NCBI GenBank assembly: GCA_949295395.1
Contig: CASFLB010000022.1
Span: 1 to 14,069 of the forward strand
Origin: an uncultured Pseudomonadota bacterium
GTDB lineage: Bacteria; Pseudomonadota; Alphaproteobacteria; RF32; CAG-239
DNA length: 14,069 bases
Direction of reading: 5' to 3'
Shown: positions 8,752-14,069 of the stretch, piece after piece
How positions within the stretch are numbered: position 1 is the first letter of the stretch
Layout of the letters: each line of letters begins with the position of its first letter
Translations under genes and position numbers: made by a program
Notes under the pieces: model-generated
The model's database searches: none
What the model saw: the letters and a program-made list of their open reading frames with translations, nothing else
Told to the model about the DNA's origin: nothing

Positions 8752-10080
8752 TTATCGAGAAGATTGCCGAGAACGAAGCATAACCTGCTTTTTCAACGAT
8801 AAAGAAGAGCGAGATTTTGAAACATCTTTTGGCTCATTTTTGCGCACAAAAACGGCTTCAACCTCTTTTGACACCGGTTTTTGCGATAAAACCTTAGCCC
8901 AATTTAAAGCATCTTCAGTTTGATTTCCGGGCATTTTATCACTAAGTCGCTTCGCCTCATCGGAACTCATTCCGGTATAATACAATGTCAAATCCTCCGC
9001 CTGTCTCTGCATATCCAAAGAAAGAGGCACAACCTTATCTGACACATACCTAGAAAAATCCCCAACCATCACACCGGCCTGCTTCAAAACAGGATTATCC
9101 TTAACCCCATTCAAAATCTTATCCAGACGAGCAACAAAATTGTCATCATGACCAAAGGCCAAACTCCCCACATCATAAACCGCCGCTCTTAGTTCCATAC
9201 AAGCACGAATAGGCTCGGCATAATTTTTTTGATAAACCTCTTGCCACATTTGGCTGGTTTTCTGCCACAAAAGAGCCTGAAACTTATCAAGACCAAGATG
9301 TTTTTTCCGAGCATAAACATCTTTGTAAAAAGCAAAATCACTAAATTCAGATTTTTCAAAAACTTCAAAAACCTTTTTTAAAGAAACACCTTGGTTAATT
9401 TTATCCTGACAATAGTTATCAAGTAACAATAAGGAAGAAAAAGTCGCAGTAATTTCATCGACCTGATAAATCACACCAAACTGCTCCACTGACATTCCCG
9501 GAGCATAAACATTGTTTTTATCACTAACCTGATGTTGCACTTCATGGCTTAAAACCGCTTTATGAGCTAAAGATGAGGTATCATTATACTGCCCCAAAGA
9601 CTCAAAAATTTCTCGAGCCTTTTGCTTTTGCTCTTTTCGCGAGAGATAAGAATATTCATTTTTAACATAATCCCAAACATCTTTGGGCTTATCAAGTTTA
9701 ATATAATTTTGATGAATATTTTTTGTTCCGGGATTAAACCAACCAAAAATACGATGTTTCACAAATTTTTGAAAAGGAACGGTATCTGTTTTAAGCTCTC
9801 CACCTTTCTCATAAAGCTCTTTCTGTTGGTCCACACAGACCTCATGATAAGTTTCCCAATCAACGTAAGGATTTCCATGGATTGCACGGCCGTTAATGGT
9901 AATAGAAACATCCTCTCCATCAACCTCATTTTGAATAACAATCTTTTCCATATCATCTTGCTTTTTGTCATCAACTTTAAGCTCCGTTTGACCATAAGCC
10001 ACTTGCGAGGCCAAAGCTGCGGCCACAACCGTTGTCCCTTGTTTGCGCTTAAAATAACTTTTAATTTTTTTCCAAAGCAA
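8752..10080 (-). CDS. Exported protein with HExxH zinc metalloprotease motif
   Basis: A protein of 442 aa from the chosen start. The N-terminus is basic (KKIKSYFKRKQG) followed by TTVVAAALASQVAYG, which looks like a signal peptide with cleavage near VAYG/QT. HEVQH (residues 179-183) is a gluzincin-type zinc site, and DEITA about 25 residues downstream supplies a candidate third ligand Glu209. The rest is helical and charged; the C-terminus is very basic and Ser/Arg-rich. I do not recognise the family. The reading frame also contains an upstream GTG at 10095, but GGAGG (10089-10093) lies exactly 8 nt before TTG 10080, so TTG is preferred. Activity is inferred only from the motif. Confidence 0.75.
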   Translation of the reverse strand: MLWKKIKSYFKRKQGTTVVAAALASQVAYGQTELKVDDKKQDDMEKIVIQNEVDGEDVSITINGRAIHGNPYVDWETYHEVCVDQQKELYEKGGELKTDTVPFQKFVKHRIFGWFNPGTKNIHQNYIKLDKPKDVWDYVKNEYSYLSRKEQKQKAREIFESLGQYNDTSSLAHKAVLSHEVQHQVSDKNNVYAPGMSVEQFGVIYQVDEITATFSSLLLLDNYCQDKINQGVSLKKVFEVFEKSEFSDFAFYKDVYARKKHLGLDKFQALLWQKTSQMWQEVYQKNYAEPIRACMELRAAVYDVGSLAFGHDDNFVARLDKILNGVKDNPVLKQAGVMVGDFSRYVSDKVVPLSLDMQRQAEDLTLYYTGMSSDEAKRLSDKMPGNQTEDALNWAKVLSQKPVSKEVEAVFVRKNEPKDVSKSRSSLSLKKQVMLRSRQSSR

Positions 10081-10088
10081 AATATCAT

Positions 10089-10093
10089 CCTCC
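10089..10093 (-). promoter_or_regulatory. Ribosome binding site deciding the TTG start
   Basis: GGAGG on the minus strand, 8 nt before TTG 10080. It lies inside the longer reading frame that would begin at GTG 10095, which argues against the GTG. Confidence 0.6.
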
Positions 10094-10128
10094 ACATTGA
10101 CGATAATATCATAAAATTTCTTTCTTTT

Positions 10129-10157
10129 AAATTAAAAATAAGATAAGATAATCTCAA
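10129..10157 (-). promoter_or_regulatory. Possible promoter for the HExxH protein gene
   Basis: TTGAGA (10152-10157), 17-nt spacer, TAATTT (10129-10134) on the minus strand. The -10 box is only moderate. The 100-bp gap also has to hold a promoter for the divergent gene at 10183, for which GATAAT at 10147-10152 is a weak -10 candidate. Confidence 0.35.
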
Positions 10158-10182
10158 CAACTTAACCAGTAAGGACAGAAAA

Positions 10183-10527
10183 ATGAAAAACAAAATCTTT
10201 CTCTTAGCGACCTTATTCTGCGCGGCCTGCGGCCTAAACAAACATTACGCCATTTACCAATATGATAACGGCAATGACTACGTTCAAGACGGCACAATCC
10301 GCATTATTGACACCCAAAACAAAAAGATGGGTTACGCCACACCGGACGGAAAAGTCTTAATTGAACCGCAATTTGCCTATGGCTACCCGTTTGAAAACGG
10401 CACCGCCAAAGTCACGTATGAAGGCGAACAAAAGGCCGTAACCGATTCTCACGGTGAATATCATTATTGGGACAGCGACAACTGGTTTTACATAGATAAG
10501 CAAGGCAACCCGATAAAGAACAAATAA
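10183..10527 (+). CDS. Small WG-repeat protein, probable lipoprotein
   Basis: A 114-aa protein. The N-terminus KNKIFLLATLFCAAC-G has a short hydrophobic core ending at Cys16. The -3 residue is Cys rather than Leu, so the lipobox is not classical. Residues 38-68 (IRIIDTQNKKMGYATPDGKVLIEPQFAYG) match the WG-repeat pattern 'WGYID..GK.VI.PQFDYA.PF..G.A.V', followed by YPFENGTAKV (68-77). WFYIDKQGNPI (101-111) begins a second, partial repeat. WG repeats form beta-rich modules, often in cell-surface proteins of host-associated bacteria. The start is supported by AAGGA 7 nt upstream. It converges with the gene ending at 10570 across a shared terminator. Confidence 0.85.
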   Translation: MKNKIFLLATLFCAACGLNKHYAIYQYDNGNDYVQDGTIRIIDTQNKKMGYATPDGKVLIEPQFAYGYPFENGTAKVTYEGEQKAVTDSHGEYHYWDSDNWFYIDKQGNPIKNK

Positions 10528-10531
10528 AAAG

Positions 10532-10566
10532 AAATCCCTTGGTGACCAAACAACCAAGGGATTTTT
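10532..10566. terminator. Bidirectional terminator
   Basis: Perfect 12-bp stem AAATCCCTTGGT/ACCAAGGGATTT (10532-10543 with 10553-10564), 9-nt loop, T-tract on both strands. It lies between the convergent genes ending at 10527 and 10570. Confidence 0.9.
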
Positions 10567-10569
10567 CAA

Positions 10570-11304
10570 TTACAAATTTTTTTCCGCCCATTTTGAAGCT
10601 TTTTTAAGATAAAGATTGCATTTCTCAAGTGACAAATGACCATCATCATCTTCCAGTCCTTTCTGCGCATCGATATAAAATTCATCGTCGCCAGTCAAAA
10701 CCTTTTTGATTTTGTTAAGTTCGATTAAAACATTTTGCGGAGACAATCCACCGGCATAACCTTGATACACATCAGGATAAACCAAAGGCAATCGTTTTTC
10801 AGGAACAATTCCACCGCCAAAAGATGAATCATACAAGCAATCAAACTCCAACCCGTCTTGATAAAGAAAATGAATAACATCTTTGTTGCTGTCATTATAA
10901 GACAAGATAAAGCGTTGAGCGCTGTATTTTCGTATCATATTTCGCAACACAAGAACATTAAAATCTTTTTCACGACCGATTTTAAAGTTAAGCTGCACCC
11001 GAGAAAAAATCGGTTCACCGTTATCATGCCGAAAGCTCAAAAATGTCTCAAGCTCTTTAGGTAATTTTCCGGCACAAAAAGCCTCGACCCAATCTTTATT
11101 CAAATGCAAAGCCAGCTTGGTAAACGGCGTCACATAAAGCGACAAAGCCCAAATCCACCAATACCGAGCCATTCCAAAAGCGGCTTTTTCACCCGACACT
11201 TGAATACCGATTTCTGCTAAAGGATACTTTTCACACAGATTAAGCAAGGCTTTCATATCCGTAAACTCATTAGCGCCGGAGAGTGTAATCGTCGATAGTT
11301 TCAT
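10570..11304 (-). CDS. TrpF-like TIM-barrel protein lacking the catalytic cysteine
   Basis: A 244-aa protein with the layout of phosphoribosylanthranilate isomerase. Residues 6-10 (ITLSG) sit where TrpF has the KICG strand. DSSFGGG (159-165) matches the phosphate-binding D...GGTG region. GYAGGLSPQNV (182-192) matches LAGGL.P.NV. YIDAQKGLEDDDGHLSLEKCNLYL (from 210) matches VDVSSGVE.pG..D..K...F. The general acid position is kept as Asp159, but the catalytic Cys appears to be Ser9, and residues 44-63 are unusually aromatic. No other trp genes are near, so a role in tryptophan synthesis is unlikely; it may be a TrpF-derived protein of other function. ATG 11304 has no Shine-Dalgarno. The gene begins 28 bp after the upstream gene's stop, with no terminator between, so an operon with it is possible. 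Confidence 0.7.
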   Translation of the reverse strand: MKLSTITLSGANEFTDMKALLNLCEKYPLAEIGIQVSGEKAAFGMARYWWIWALSLYVTPFTKLALHLNKDWVEAFCAGKLPKELETFLSFRHDNGEPIFSRVQLNFKIGREKDFNVLVLRNMIRKYSAQRFILSYNDSNKDVIHFLYQDGLEFDCLYDSSFGGGIVPEKRLPLVYPDVYQGYAGGLSPQNVLIELNKIKKVLTGDDEFYIDAQKGLEDDDGHLSLEKCNLYLKKASKWAEKNL

Positions 11305-11320
11305 AACATAAAAATTTTAA

Positions 11321-11349
11321 ATGATAAAAAAATCAAGAAAGCATCTCAA
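11321..11349 (-). promoter_or_regulatory. Possible promoter for the TrpF-like gene
   Basis: TTGAGA (11344-11349), 17 nt, TATCAT (11321-11326) on the minus strand. The -35 lies in the last codons of the upstream gene. If used, the mRNA would start about 10 nt before ATG 11304, almost leaderless. Confidence 0.35.
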
Positions 11350-11860
11350 AACAAAAGTCAAGAGCCTCCTCACAAGAAACATCTTTTTCAAAATGATGAA
11401 GAGGAGTTTCCACCCCGCTTTTCAAAAATCTTTTCTTAAAATCGAGAACCGAAATTTTCTGACCGGAATGCTCATAATGACAAGCAAGAAAATACAAGTC
11501 ATCATTAATTCGCTTAACTGGCAGCAAAAGCTCATGAGATTCCTTAACACAGAACATGCTGTCAGGAAAAGACACTATCTCACAACACCCCAGCACATTA
11601 CCATAACAGCGCCCATGGAACTTCACGCCATAAAAACACCCCAAAAACTCATTATCTTCAGGCATATAAATATGATAAAGAGAAATATTTTCCACCGACA
11701 ACAAAACCGCCGTTCCCAAATTCATGGAAATTGCCAAAGCAATGCCATCTAAGAGATCTTCGGGATAAATCACCGGATCATTCATCGCAAGATGAACTTT
11801 GAAAACATCTCCATCATTTGATTGAAATTTTCTTTTTTTACCAAAATCAGATTTAACCAT
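11333..11860 (-). CDS. Hypothetical Cys-rich protein, 175 aa
   Basis: Not recognised. It is probably cytoplasmic: no signal peptide or membrane segment. Eight cysteines (C75, C85, C92, C93, C104, C127, C163, C170), with a dense group in FLGCFYGVKFHGRCYGNVLGCC-type sequence at 72-93. The N-terminus is basic (KSDFGKKRKF). Strands alternate with short loops in the middle, suggesting an alpha/beta or beta fold. The frame also has an upstream ATG at 11905, but that start would lie at the -10 box of the promoter at 11904-11932. ATG 11860 sits at the same leader distance as in other genes here, so it is preferred. No Shine-Dalgarno is present. It may be co-transcribed with the TrpF-like gene downstream. 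Confidence 0.75.
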   Translation of the reverse strand: MVKSDFGKKRKFQSNDGDVFKVHLAMNDPVIYPEDLLDGIALAISMNLGTAVLLSVENISLYHIYMPEDNEFLGCFYGVKFHGRCYGNVLGCCEIVSFPDSMFCVKESHELLLPVKRINDDLYFLACHYEHSGQKISVLDFKKRFLKSGVETPLHHFEKDVSCEEALDFCFEMLS

Positions 11861-11903
11861 AATATCATAATTTTTAAGTGAATAATAATAAATTAGCAAA
11901 AGC

Positions 11904-11932
11904 AAACTATAAAAAAATTACCGCAATGTCAA
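11904..11932 (-). promoter_or_regulatory. Promoter for the Cys-rich protein gene (TTGACA-17-TAGTTT type)
   Basis: TTGACA (11927-11932), 17 nt, TAGTTT (11904-11909) on the minus strand. It directly follows the T-tract of the upstream terminator. The same unusual -10 at the same spacing recurs at 13087 and, as TAGCTT, at 13936. Confidence 0.65.
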
Positions 11933-11938
11933 TCTATA

Positions 11939-11972
11939 AAAAATCCCTCATTTTTCCAAATGAGGGATTTTT
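11939..11972 (-). terminator. Terminator of the small lipoprotein gene
   Basis: Perfect stem AAATCCCTCATTT/AAATGAGGGATTT (11941-11953 with 11958-11970), loop of 4, extended by A/T pairs; it ends in a T-tract on the minus strand. Confidence 0.9.
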
Positions 11973-11985
11973 CTAAGAAAACAAA

Positions 11986-12285
11986 CTATTGTGCGGCACG
12001 CAAAGCATTAATTACATTTGTCGCAATTGTCTGTGCCTCAGAATCAATTCCAGCGGCTTCAAGCGCCATTTTCTTAAGACAAGTGCTGACAATTTCATCT
12101 TTGGTCACGGTCAAACTTTTGGCAAAAAGCGTTCCGTTCTGCAACATTGAGTTCGCCTCAGTCAAGGCACAAGCCCGAAACTTTTCCTGAGCTGAAGCAT
12201 TTGAACTAACAGTCATATATTTATCCAGCTGAGAACAACCGCTTACCAAAACGGCAAGCCCCAAAAGCAAACAATATTTTTTCAT
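11986..12285 (-). CDS. Small lipoprotein, function unknown
   Basis: A 99-aa protein with a clear lipoprotein signal: KK, hydrophobic residues 5-14 and lipobox LVSGC with acylated Cys17. The mature part is short, helical and Ala-rich, with two further cysteines (C39 and C69) that could form a disulfide in the periplasm. ATG 12285 follows AGGGG with a 6-nt gap, a good Shine-Dalgarno, unlike many neighbours. I do not recognise the family. It is followed by its own terminator and preceded by the terminator of the gene at 12425, so it is monocistronic. Confidence 0.85.
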   Translation of the reverse strand: MKKYCLLLGLAVLVSGCSQLDKYMTVSSNASAQEKFRACALTEANSMLQNGTLFAKSLTVTKDEIVSTCLKKMALEAAGIDSEAQTIATNVINALRAAQ

Positions 12286-12332
12286 AACAATCCCCTTTAA
12301 ATAAGAACAAAACAGATAAAAGATAAAACAAA

Positions 12333-12359
12333 CTGCTTAATTTTTTATGACTTACGCAG
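12333..12359. repeat. Imperfect inverted repeat upstream of the lipoprotein gene
   Basis: Arms CTGCTTAA (12333-12340) and TTACGCAG (12352-12359) pair except at one position, around an 11-nt loop. It lies 48-74 nt upstream of ATG 12285. It could be an operator or a weak RNA hairpin. Confidence 0.3.
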
Positions 12360-12364
12360 GTTTT

Positions 12365-12448
12365 AAAATAAAAAAGAGCCTCAAACTTTTCGCTTGAGGC
12401 TCTCTTCACTAAAAAAGGATAACGCTAAAAAGCAATGACCGGACAAAC
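12365..12448 (-). repeat. 84-bp repeat, copy 1: gene 3' end plus terminator
   Basis: Matches 13127-13210 with one mismatch (12420 T, 13182 C). It spans the last seven codons (VCPVIAF), the TAG stop and the terminator hairpin. Identity stops sharply on both sides. Confidence 0.95.
12366..12403 (-). terminator. Terminator of paralogue 2
   Basis: Stem AGAGCCTCAA/TTGAGGCTCT (12375-12384 with 12394-12403), loop of 9, then a T-tract on the minus strand. The hairpin is identical to the one at 13137-13165. Confidence 0.9.
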
Positions 12449-13030
12449 CACATGAACACAAGCTTTGCTGGACCAAACATGACGATAGCAAGAACTAAAA
12501 TGCGGAGATTGAGCCAATTTGTTACCTTCATTACAAGACCAATAATATCCCGTTTTAAAAACATCGGCACCATCAATTTGCCTCAAAGATGTATTAATAA
12601 AAACAAAATTCCGATAAAAACGAGATAAAGTTTCCTCAAGCGGTAAAAAAGCCTCCCCTGGCTGAATGCCATCATAAGCATAAGTAGCACAATACTCGGC
12701 AGCTTCCGCATTAACATTTTGCATTTTGGCAGCTTCCAAAATCAAACGAGTACATTCTTTTCCATCTGATCCGACAGGCAATCCAACATGCAAACCATTT
12801 TTTGACCATGGCAACATCTTATGATGAAGAAGAACAATAATGCCATGACAACCACTGGCATCAACGTCTCCAACAACACCTGAAACACCCTTTTCCATAA
12901 TTAACGAGCTAGAAAAAGTCTTGTCTTCGGCATAATAAAACATTTTAGGTTTAATTTTGCCGCTACAAGCTTTAAACAATTCAAAAGAATGTTTAAGCAG
13001 TCTGGCATTTAGAATTTCACTTTTTCTCAT
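12425..13030 (-). CDS. DUF1566/Lcl-like domain protein, paralogue 2
   Basis: A 201-aa protein, about half identical by eye to the neighbour encoded at 13187. Shared blocks: MFYYAED (30-36), VSGVVGDVD (49-57), LLH.K.LPWS (67-76), VGLP.G (82-87), GKE.TRLI.EAA (90-101), AEYC.TYA.DG (111-121), GEAFL (125-129), LRQI.GAD (149-156), YYW (162-164) and VCPVIAF (195-201). The C-terminal stretch between YW and VCPVIAF is the least conserved part and is rich in Cys and His. The N-terminus lacks the GLSxEDV helix found in both other paralogues, about 29 residues shorter in all. No signal peptide. It has a TTGACA-17-TAGTTT promoter, no Shine-Dalgarno and its own terminator. Confidence 0.85.
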   Translation of the reverse strand: MRKSEILNARLLKHSFELFKACSGKIKPKMFYYAEDKTFSSSLIMEKGVSGVVGDVDASGCHGIIVLLHHKMLPWSKNGLHVGLPVGSDGKECTRLILEAAKMQNVNAEAAEYCATYAYDGIQPGEAFLPLEETLSRFYRNFVFINTSLRQIDGADVFKTGYYWSCNEGNKLAQSPHFSSCYRHVWSSKACVHVVCPVIAF

Positions 13031-13074
13031 AACAATATTTTTTGAACTAATAATACAAATTGAACAATAATAAA
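13031..13074 (-). repeat. 44-bp conserved leader, copy 1
   Basis: Lies directly upstream of ATG 13030 and matches 13880-13923 at 40 of 44 positions. AT-rich, with TTATTATTGTTCAA and ATTATTA elements and ATATTGTT just before the ATG. No Shine-Dalgarno. Confidence 0.85.
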
Positions 13075-13086
13075 AAGATAAACCTA

Positions 13087-13115
13087 AAACTATGAAACTT
13101 TGCCCCTGTTGTCAA
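13087..13115 (-). promoter_or_regulatory. Promoter of paralogue 2 (TTGACA-17-TAGTTT type)
   Basis: TTGACA (13110-13115), 17 nt, TAGTTT (13087-13092) on the minus strand. A perfect -35 combined with a poor sigma70 -10, the same as at 11904. Confidence 0.65.
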
Positions 13116-13126
13116 TCACTGATTTA

Positions 13127-13210
13127 AAAATAAAAAAGAGCCTCAAACTTTTCGCTTGAGGCTCTCTTCACTAAAAAAGGACAACGCTAAAAAGCAATGA
13201 CCGGACAAAC
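13127..13210 (-). repeat. 84-bp repeat, copy 2: gene 3' end plus terminator
   Basis: 83 of 84 positions identical to 12365-12448; covers VCPVIAF, the stop codon and the terminator of paralogue 3. Confidence 0.95.
13131..13165 (-). terminator. Terminator of paralogue 3
   Basis: Stem AGAGCCTCAA/TTGAGGCTCT (13137-13146 with 13156-13165) followed by a T-tract on the minus strand. It ends about 15 nt before the -35 box of paralogue 2. Confidence 0.9.
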
Positions 13211-13879
13211 ACATAATTTAGCCCATTTTCCAACAACATTGTTAGAAATAGCATCAGGCATAGAAGCAGACAGCGCTTTTCCCGACGACCTTTCGGAAGA
13301 AGTCCAATATCCACGATAATTAAGCAATGGATCAGCTCCTTTTATTTGCCGCAAAGCCATATTAACCAGCGAATAGTTGTCGCAGATACGAGACATTTCC
13401 AACTCACTTGCAAGAAAAGCCTCACCGGCTTTCACACCATCCAAAGCATAAGTCGAACAATACTCAGCAGCTTCGACTTTTTGCTTCTGTAAAAGTGCCG
13501 CTTCGATAATCAAACGAGTATTTTCTTTCCCATTCAAACCATTAGGTAAACCGACAGAAAGCTCATCACTAGACCACGGCAATACTTTTTGATGAAGAAG
13601 GGCCACCAAACCATGTCGACCGGTTTTATCAACATCACCGACCACGCCTGACACTCGTTTATAAGGAATCAACTTTTCGGAAAAAGTCTCATCTTCAGCA
13701 TAGTAAAACATCTTGATTTTAATGTCACCACGCTCAGCTTTTCGCAATTCCACGCCATACAATAAATTTTGCAAAAACTCATGACTAAGTTCTTTGTCGC
13801 GCCAAAAACATCGAACCACATCTTCCGCACTCAACCCAAGCTCTTTAGCCTTTGCCTTCAAAATTTCAAATTTATCCAT
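13187..13879 (-). CDS. DUF1566/Lcl-like domain protein, paralogue 3
   Basis: A 230-aa protein, the longest of the three. N-terminal helical region 3-45 with LGLSAEDVVRCFW (14-26), a motif shared with the protein encoded at 8164. The domain runs from KMFYYAED (56-63) through VSGVVGDVD (76-84), LLHQKVLPWS (94-103), VGLPNGLNGKENTRLIIEAA (109-128), AEYCSTYALDG (138-148), GEAFL (152-156), LRQIKGAD (176-183) and GYWTSSE (190-196) to VCPVIAF (224-230). The YW(S/T)SSE...A...K...V.PV.AF ending is typical of DUF1566/Lcl C-terminal domains. No signal peptide or membrane segment. ATG 13879 lacks a Shine-Dalgarno but the leader is conserved. The ligand and role are unknown. Confidence 0.87.
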   Translation of the reverse strand: MDKFEILKAKAKELGLSAEDVVRCFWRDKELSHEFLQNLLYGVELRKAERGDIKIKMFYYAEDETFSEKLIPYKRVSGVVGDVDKTGRHGLVALLHQKVLPWSSDELSVGLPNGLNGKENTRLIIEAALLQKQKVEAAEYCSTYALDGVKAGEAFLASELEMSRICDNYSLVNMALRQIKGADPLLNYRGYWTSSERSSGKALSASMPDAISNNVVGKWAKLCVCPVIAF

Positions 13880-13923
13880 AACAATATTTGTTGAGTTAAT
13901 AATACAAGTTGAACAATAATAAA
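13880..13923 (-). repeat. 44-bp conserved leader, copy 2
   Basis: Directly upstream of ATG 13879; 40 of 44 positions match 13031-13074. Includes the ATTATTAACT core also seen before the genes at 7597 and 8164. Confidence 0.85.
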
Positions 13924-13935
13924 TTTCTGAACGCC

Positions 13936-13964
13936 AAGCTACAAAAATTAGCGTCTATTGTCAA
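13936..13964 (-). promoter_or_regulatory. Promoter of paralogue 3 (TTGACA-17-TAGCTT type)
   Basis: TTGACA (13959-13964), 17 nt, TAGCTT (13936-13941) on the minus strand. TTGTCAATCAC around the -35 is also identical at the paralogue 2 promoter. Confidence 0.6.
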
Positions 13965-13968
13965 TCAC

Positions 13969-14001
13969 AAAAAAAAAGTAACCCACCGGCTTAGCCGGTG
14001 G
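13969..14001 (-). terminator. GC-rich hairpin and T9 tract at the right edge
   Basis: Perfect 8-bp stem CCACCGGC/GCCGGTGG (13983-13990 with 13994-14001), 3-nt loop, then GTTAC and nine T on the minus strand. It can end transcription arriving from beyond the right edge. It may instead, or also, be the subterminal hairpin of a mobile element. Confidence 0.6.
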
Positions 14002-14069
14002 TTCTTCACAAGCGGGTGTAACCCTAACGGTGCCAGCGAACGCCTTAAGGGCGTATGACGGTCTGACGG
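13978..14069 (-). mobile_element. Possible right end of an IS200/IS605-type tnpB element (partial)
   Basis: The last 92 bases are clearly more GC-rich than the rest of the region and packed with hairpins: CCACCGGC/GCCGGTGG, ACGCC/GGCGT (14040-14054), and GGGTTAC repeated at 13978-13984 and 14019-14025. On the minus strand the frame from 14067 reads VRPSYALKAF then EEPPAKPVGYF, reminiscent of TnpB C-terminal tails, and GAAGAACC before a terminal hairpin is common at such right ends. In these elements this region also encodes the guide RNA scaffold. The match is from memory of family patterns; most of the element would lie outside the window. Confidence 0.35.

Noticed and set aside
11861..11905. 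N-terminal extension of the Cys-rich protein to ATG 11905
   Set aside because: It would start at the -10 box of the best promoter, and the extra residues (LLLIYYYSLKNYDI) come from the AT-rich leader motif shared with other genes.
12425..13879. Diversity-generating retroelement target genes (lectin-like fold, variable C-terminal part)
   Set aside because: No reverse transcriptase or template repeat in the window, and the two C-terminal regions differ at all base types with shifts in alignment, not mainly at template adenines. An RT gene outside the window cannot be excluded.
7597..13879. Integron cassette array
   Set aside because: The single-gene layout with shared terminators looks cassette-like, but no attC-type sites are seen and each gene has its own promoter and orientation.
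1..14069. CRISPR array
   Set aside because: No set of regularly spaced short repeats; the repeats found are two-copy gene flanks.

Overview
The left half of the window (1-7224, minus strand) is the rpoB-rpoC operon of a bacterium. RpoC is cut by the left edge after codon 1013. RpoB is complete (1387 aa). RpoB length, its N-terminus and the overall proteobacterial motif set suggest an Alphaproteobacterium. The AT-rich base composition would fit a host-associated or gut lineage, but that placement is inference.

In most Alphaproteobacteria the genes rplJ and rplL lie directly upstream of rpoB. Here that position holds a 372-bp intergenic region (7225-7596) with no ribosomal protein gene. It carries a good sigma70-type promoter facing rpoB (7403-7431), a roughly 170-nt rpoB leader with a GC-rich hairpin, and a divergent promoter for the next gene.

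The right half (7597-14069) is an AT-rich accessory region of eight small or mid-sized genes. In order they are: a multi-pass membrane protein (7597, +); a DUF1566/Lcl-like domain protein (8164, +); an exported protein with an HExxH zinc-protease motif (8752, -); a WG-repeat probable lipoprotein (10183, +); a TrpF-like TIM-barrel protein lacking the catalytic cysteine (10570, -); an unrecognised Cys-rich protein (11333, -); a small lipoprotein (11986, -); and two further DUF1566/Lcl-like paralogues (12425 and 13187, both -). Most are compact single-gene units with their own promoter and a strong hairpin terminator; two convergent gene pairs share bidirectional terminators.

The most unusual pattern is shared cis-DNA. 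Three genes have the same TTGACA-17-TAG(T/C)TT promoter. Five have AT-rich leaders without a Shine-Dalgarno sequence, containing ATTATT-type motifs at a similar place. The two paralogues at the right end share an 84-bp 3' end plus terminator (one mismatch) and a 44-bp leader (four mismatches), although their coding bodies have diverged to about half identity. The right edge (13978-14069) is GC-rich and hairpin-rich and resembles the right end of an IS200/IS605-type tnpB element. No rRNA, tRNA or CRISPR array was seen.
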